Shown: positions 63,398 through 64,000 of the stretch, piece by piece
How the letters are laid out: each line of letters opens with the position of its first letter
How positions within the stretch are numbered: the first letter of the stretch is position 1
Source of the DNA: Phyllobacterium bourgognense
GTDB taxonomy: Bacteria; Pseudomonadota; Alphaproteobacteria; Rhizobiales; Rhizobiaceae
Direction: 5' to 3'
DNA length: 64,000 nt
Assembly (NCBI RefSeq): GCF_003337575.1
Contig: NZ_QPJM01000003.1
Coordinates: forward strand, 310,001 to 374,000
The notes under the pieces: model-generated
Databases searched by the model: none
The model's input: only the letters and a program-made list of their open reading frames with translations
What the model was told of the DNA's origin: nothing
Translations under genes and position numbers: made by a program

Positions 63398-63513
63398 ACG
63401 ATTATCGAGCGTCTCGGCAGTGGGATCAGTTCGAGAAGTTTGTCAATGACAGCTTGATCATACCTTTGGGACTTGAAAAGCTCTCCGCTTTGTGGAATGT
63501 ACGCCCCGAACAT

Positions 63514-63589
<76 letters not shown>

Positions 63590-63817
63590 ACACATAGTCT
63601 GCCGGTGCACGATTGGATGGTGCAATGGGCAGATGTTTGGAAAGAAACGAATCCGGGGGCCTTGTGTTTTTCCGGAATCGGTTCTATGTAGGCTTAACAG
63701 ACACGCGGTGCGTGGAGCTGAACGATCAGCTTTACGGGCCGCAATGGTGTGGACAGATGGTGTTGTTTAGTTTGCAGCACAGCATGTTTACAGCAACATG
63801 ACATGCACGAGCGGTAA

Positions 63818-64000
63818 ATGGCATCCAAAACGAATCCAATAACTTTTTTTCAGCAAGTGCGCGCTGAAACCGCAAAGGTCACATGGCCTTCGCGTCGCGA
63901 AACGCTCATTTCCACCGCAATGGTGATGGTAATGGCGTTTTTTGCTGCGATTTTCTTTTTCGCAGCTGATCAGTTGATGGCATACGGAATCGATATGATT
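63818..64000 (+). CDS. secE: Protein translocase subunit SecE, 3' end outside window
   Basis: The visible 61 codons read MASKTNPITFFQQVRAE, then AKVTWPSRRETLIST and a membrane segment (MVMVMAFFAAIFFFAADQLM). VTWPSRRET is the SecE signature; SecE is the essential partner of SecY in the translocon. In rhizobia the protein is about 66 residues, so nearly all of it is present. It belongs to the tuf/tRNA-Trp/secE/nusG cluster; nusG should follow outside the window. The 228 bases after tRNA-Trp should hold its promoter. Confidence 0.95.
   Translation, partial: MASKTNPITFFQQVRAETAKVTWPSRRETLISTAMVMVMAFFAAIFFFAADQLMAYGIDMI

Noticed and set aside
63613-63801. 62-codon frame between tRNA-Trp and secE
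   Set aside because: No ribosome binding site, no family likeness, and it lies in the expected secE promoter region.

Overview
The window is about 64 kb of chromosome from an alphaproteobacterium of the order Hyphomicrobiales (Rhizobiales), most likely Phyllobacteriaceae or Brucellaceae-like. The evidence is the gene orders pyrB-pyrC'-plsY, gatC-gatA, mrcA-prfB, sufS2-B-C-D-S-T-A and tRNA-Tyr/tRNA-Gly/tuf/tRNA-Trp/secE, together with DUF982 and DUF6105 small proteins that are typical of rhizobia, and a moderately high GC content. The family assignment is an inference from gene content and protein style; no search was run. No prophage, integrase, CRISPR array or intact insertion sequence was seen.

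Layout. 1-2.3 kb: pyrimidine/phospholipid genes on the minus strand (plsY start, a catalytically degenerate dihydroorotase-like pyrC', pyrB). 2.5-7.5 kb: small rhizobial proteins, an AidB-like acyl-CoA dehydrogenase, and a divergent NmrA-type oxidoreductase/LysR pair with a palindrome between them. 7.5-16.3 kb: ruvX, a 359-bp inverted-repeat (MITE-like) element, a metallo-hydrolase, a secreted protein of unknown function, gatC/gatA interleaved with two acetyltransferases, a YdcF-like protein, a HI0933-type flavoprotein and a frameshifted GFA gene. 16.6-29.9 kb: cell-envelope and housekeeping genes (mrcA, prfB with its programmed frameshift, a parDE toxin-antitoxin pair, an M23 peptidase, bcp, a large AsmA-like protein, tyrS, anmK). 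30.1-38.1 kb: the suf iron-sulfur cluster operon, preceded by an ICE-like (Irr) palindrome. 38.2-42.4 kb: TfoX-like protein, a DEAD-box helicase, nadK, small proteins, and a 620-bp gene-free stretch that appears to hold two tandem small RNAs.

42.5-51.6 kb is a catabolic locus: a CUT1-type sugar ABC importer (solute-binding protein, two permeases, divergent ATPase) with a GntR regulator, an HSL-type esterase, a TIM-barrel epimerase/isomerase and two Gfo/Idh dehydrogenases. Its content resembles 3-keto-glycoside pathways, with an added esterase. 52.4-59.1 kb is a second, CUT2-type locus: AraC regulator, solute-binding protein, ATPase, permease, ribitol 2-dehydrogenase and an FGGY pentulose kinase. 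This gives a complete route from extracellular ribitol to D-ribulose 5-phosphate.

59.2-64 kb is the translation/secretion cluster: tRNA-Thr, rlmB, tRNA-Tyr, tRNA-Gly, tuf with a strong terminator, a ClpP-fold-like secreted protein, tRNA-Trp and the start of secE. The most interesting items are the tandem small-RNA candidates at 41.64-41.99 kb, the TA-flanked inverted-repeat element at 8.04-8.40 kb, the ICE-like box before the suf operon, and the two sugar loci.
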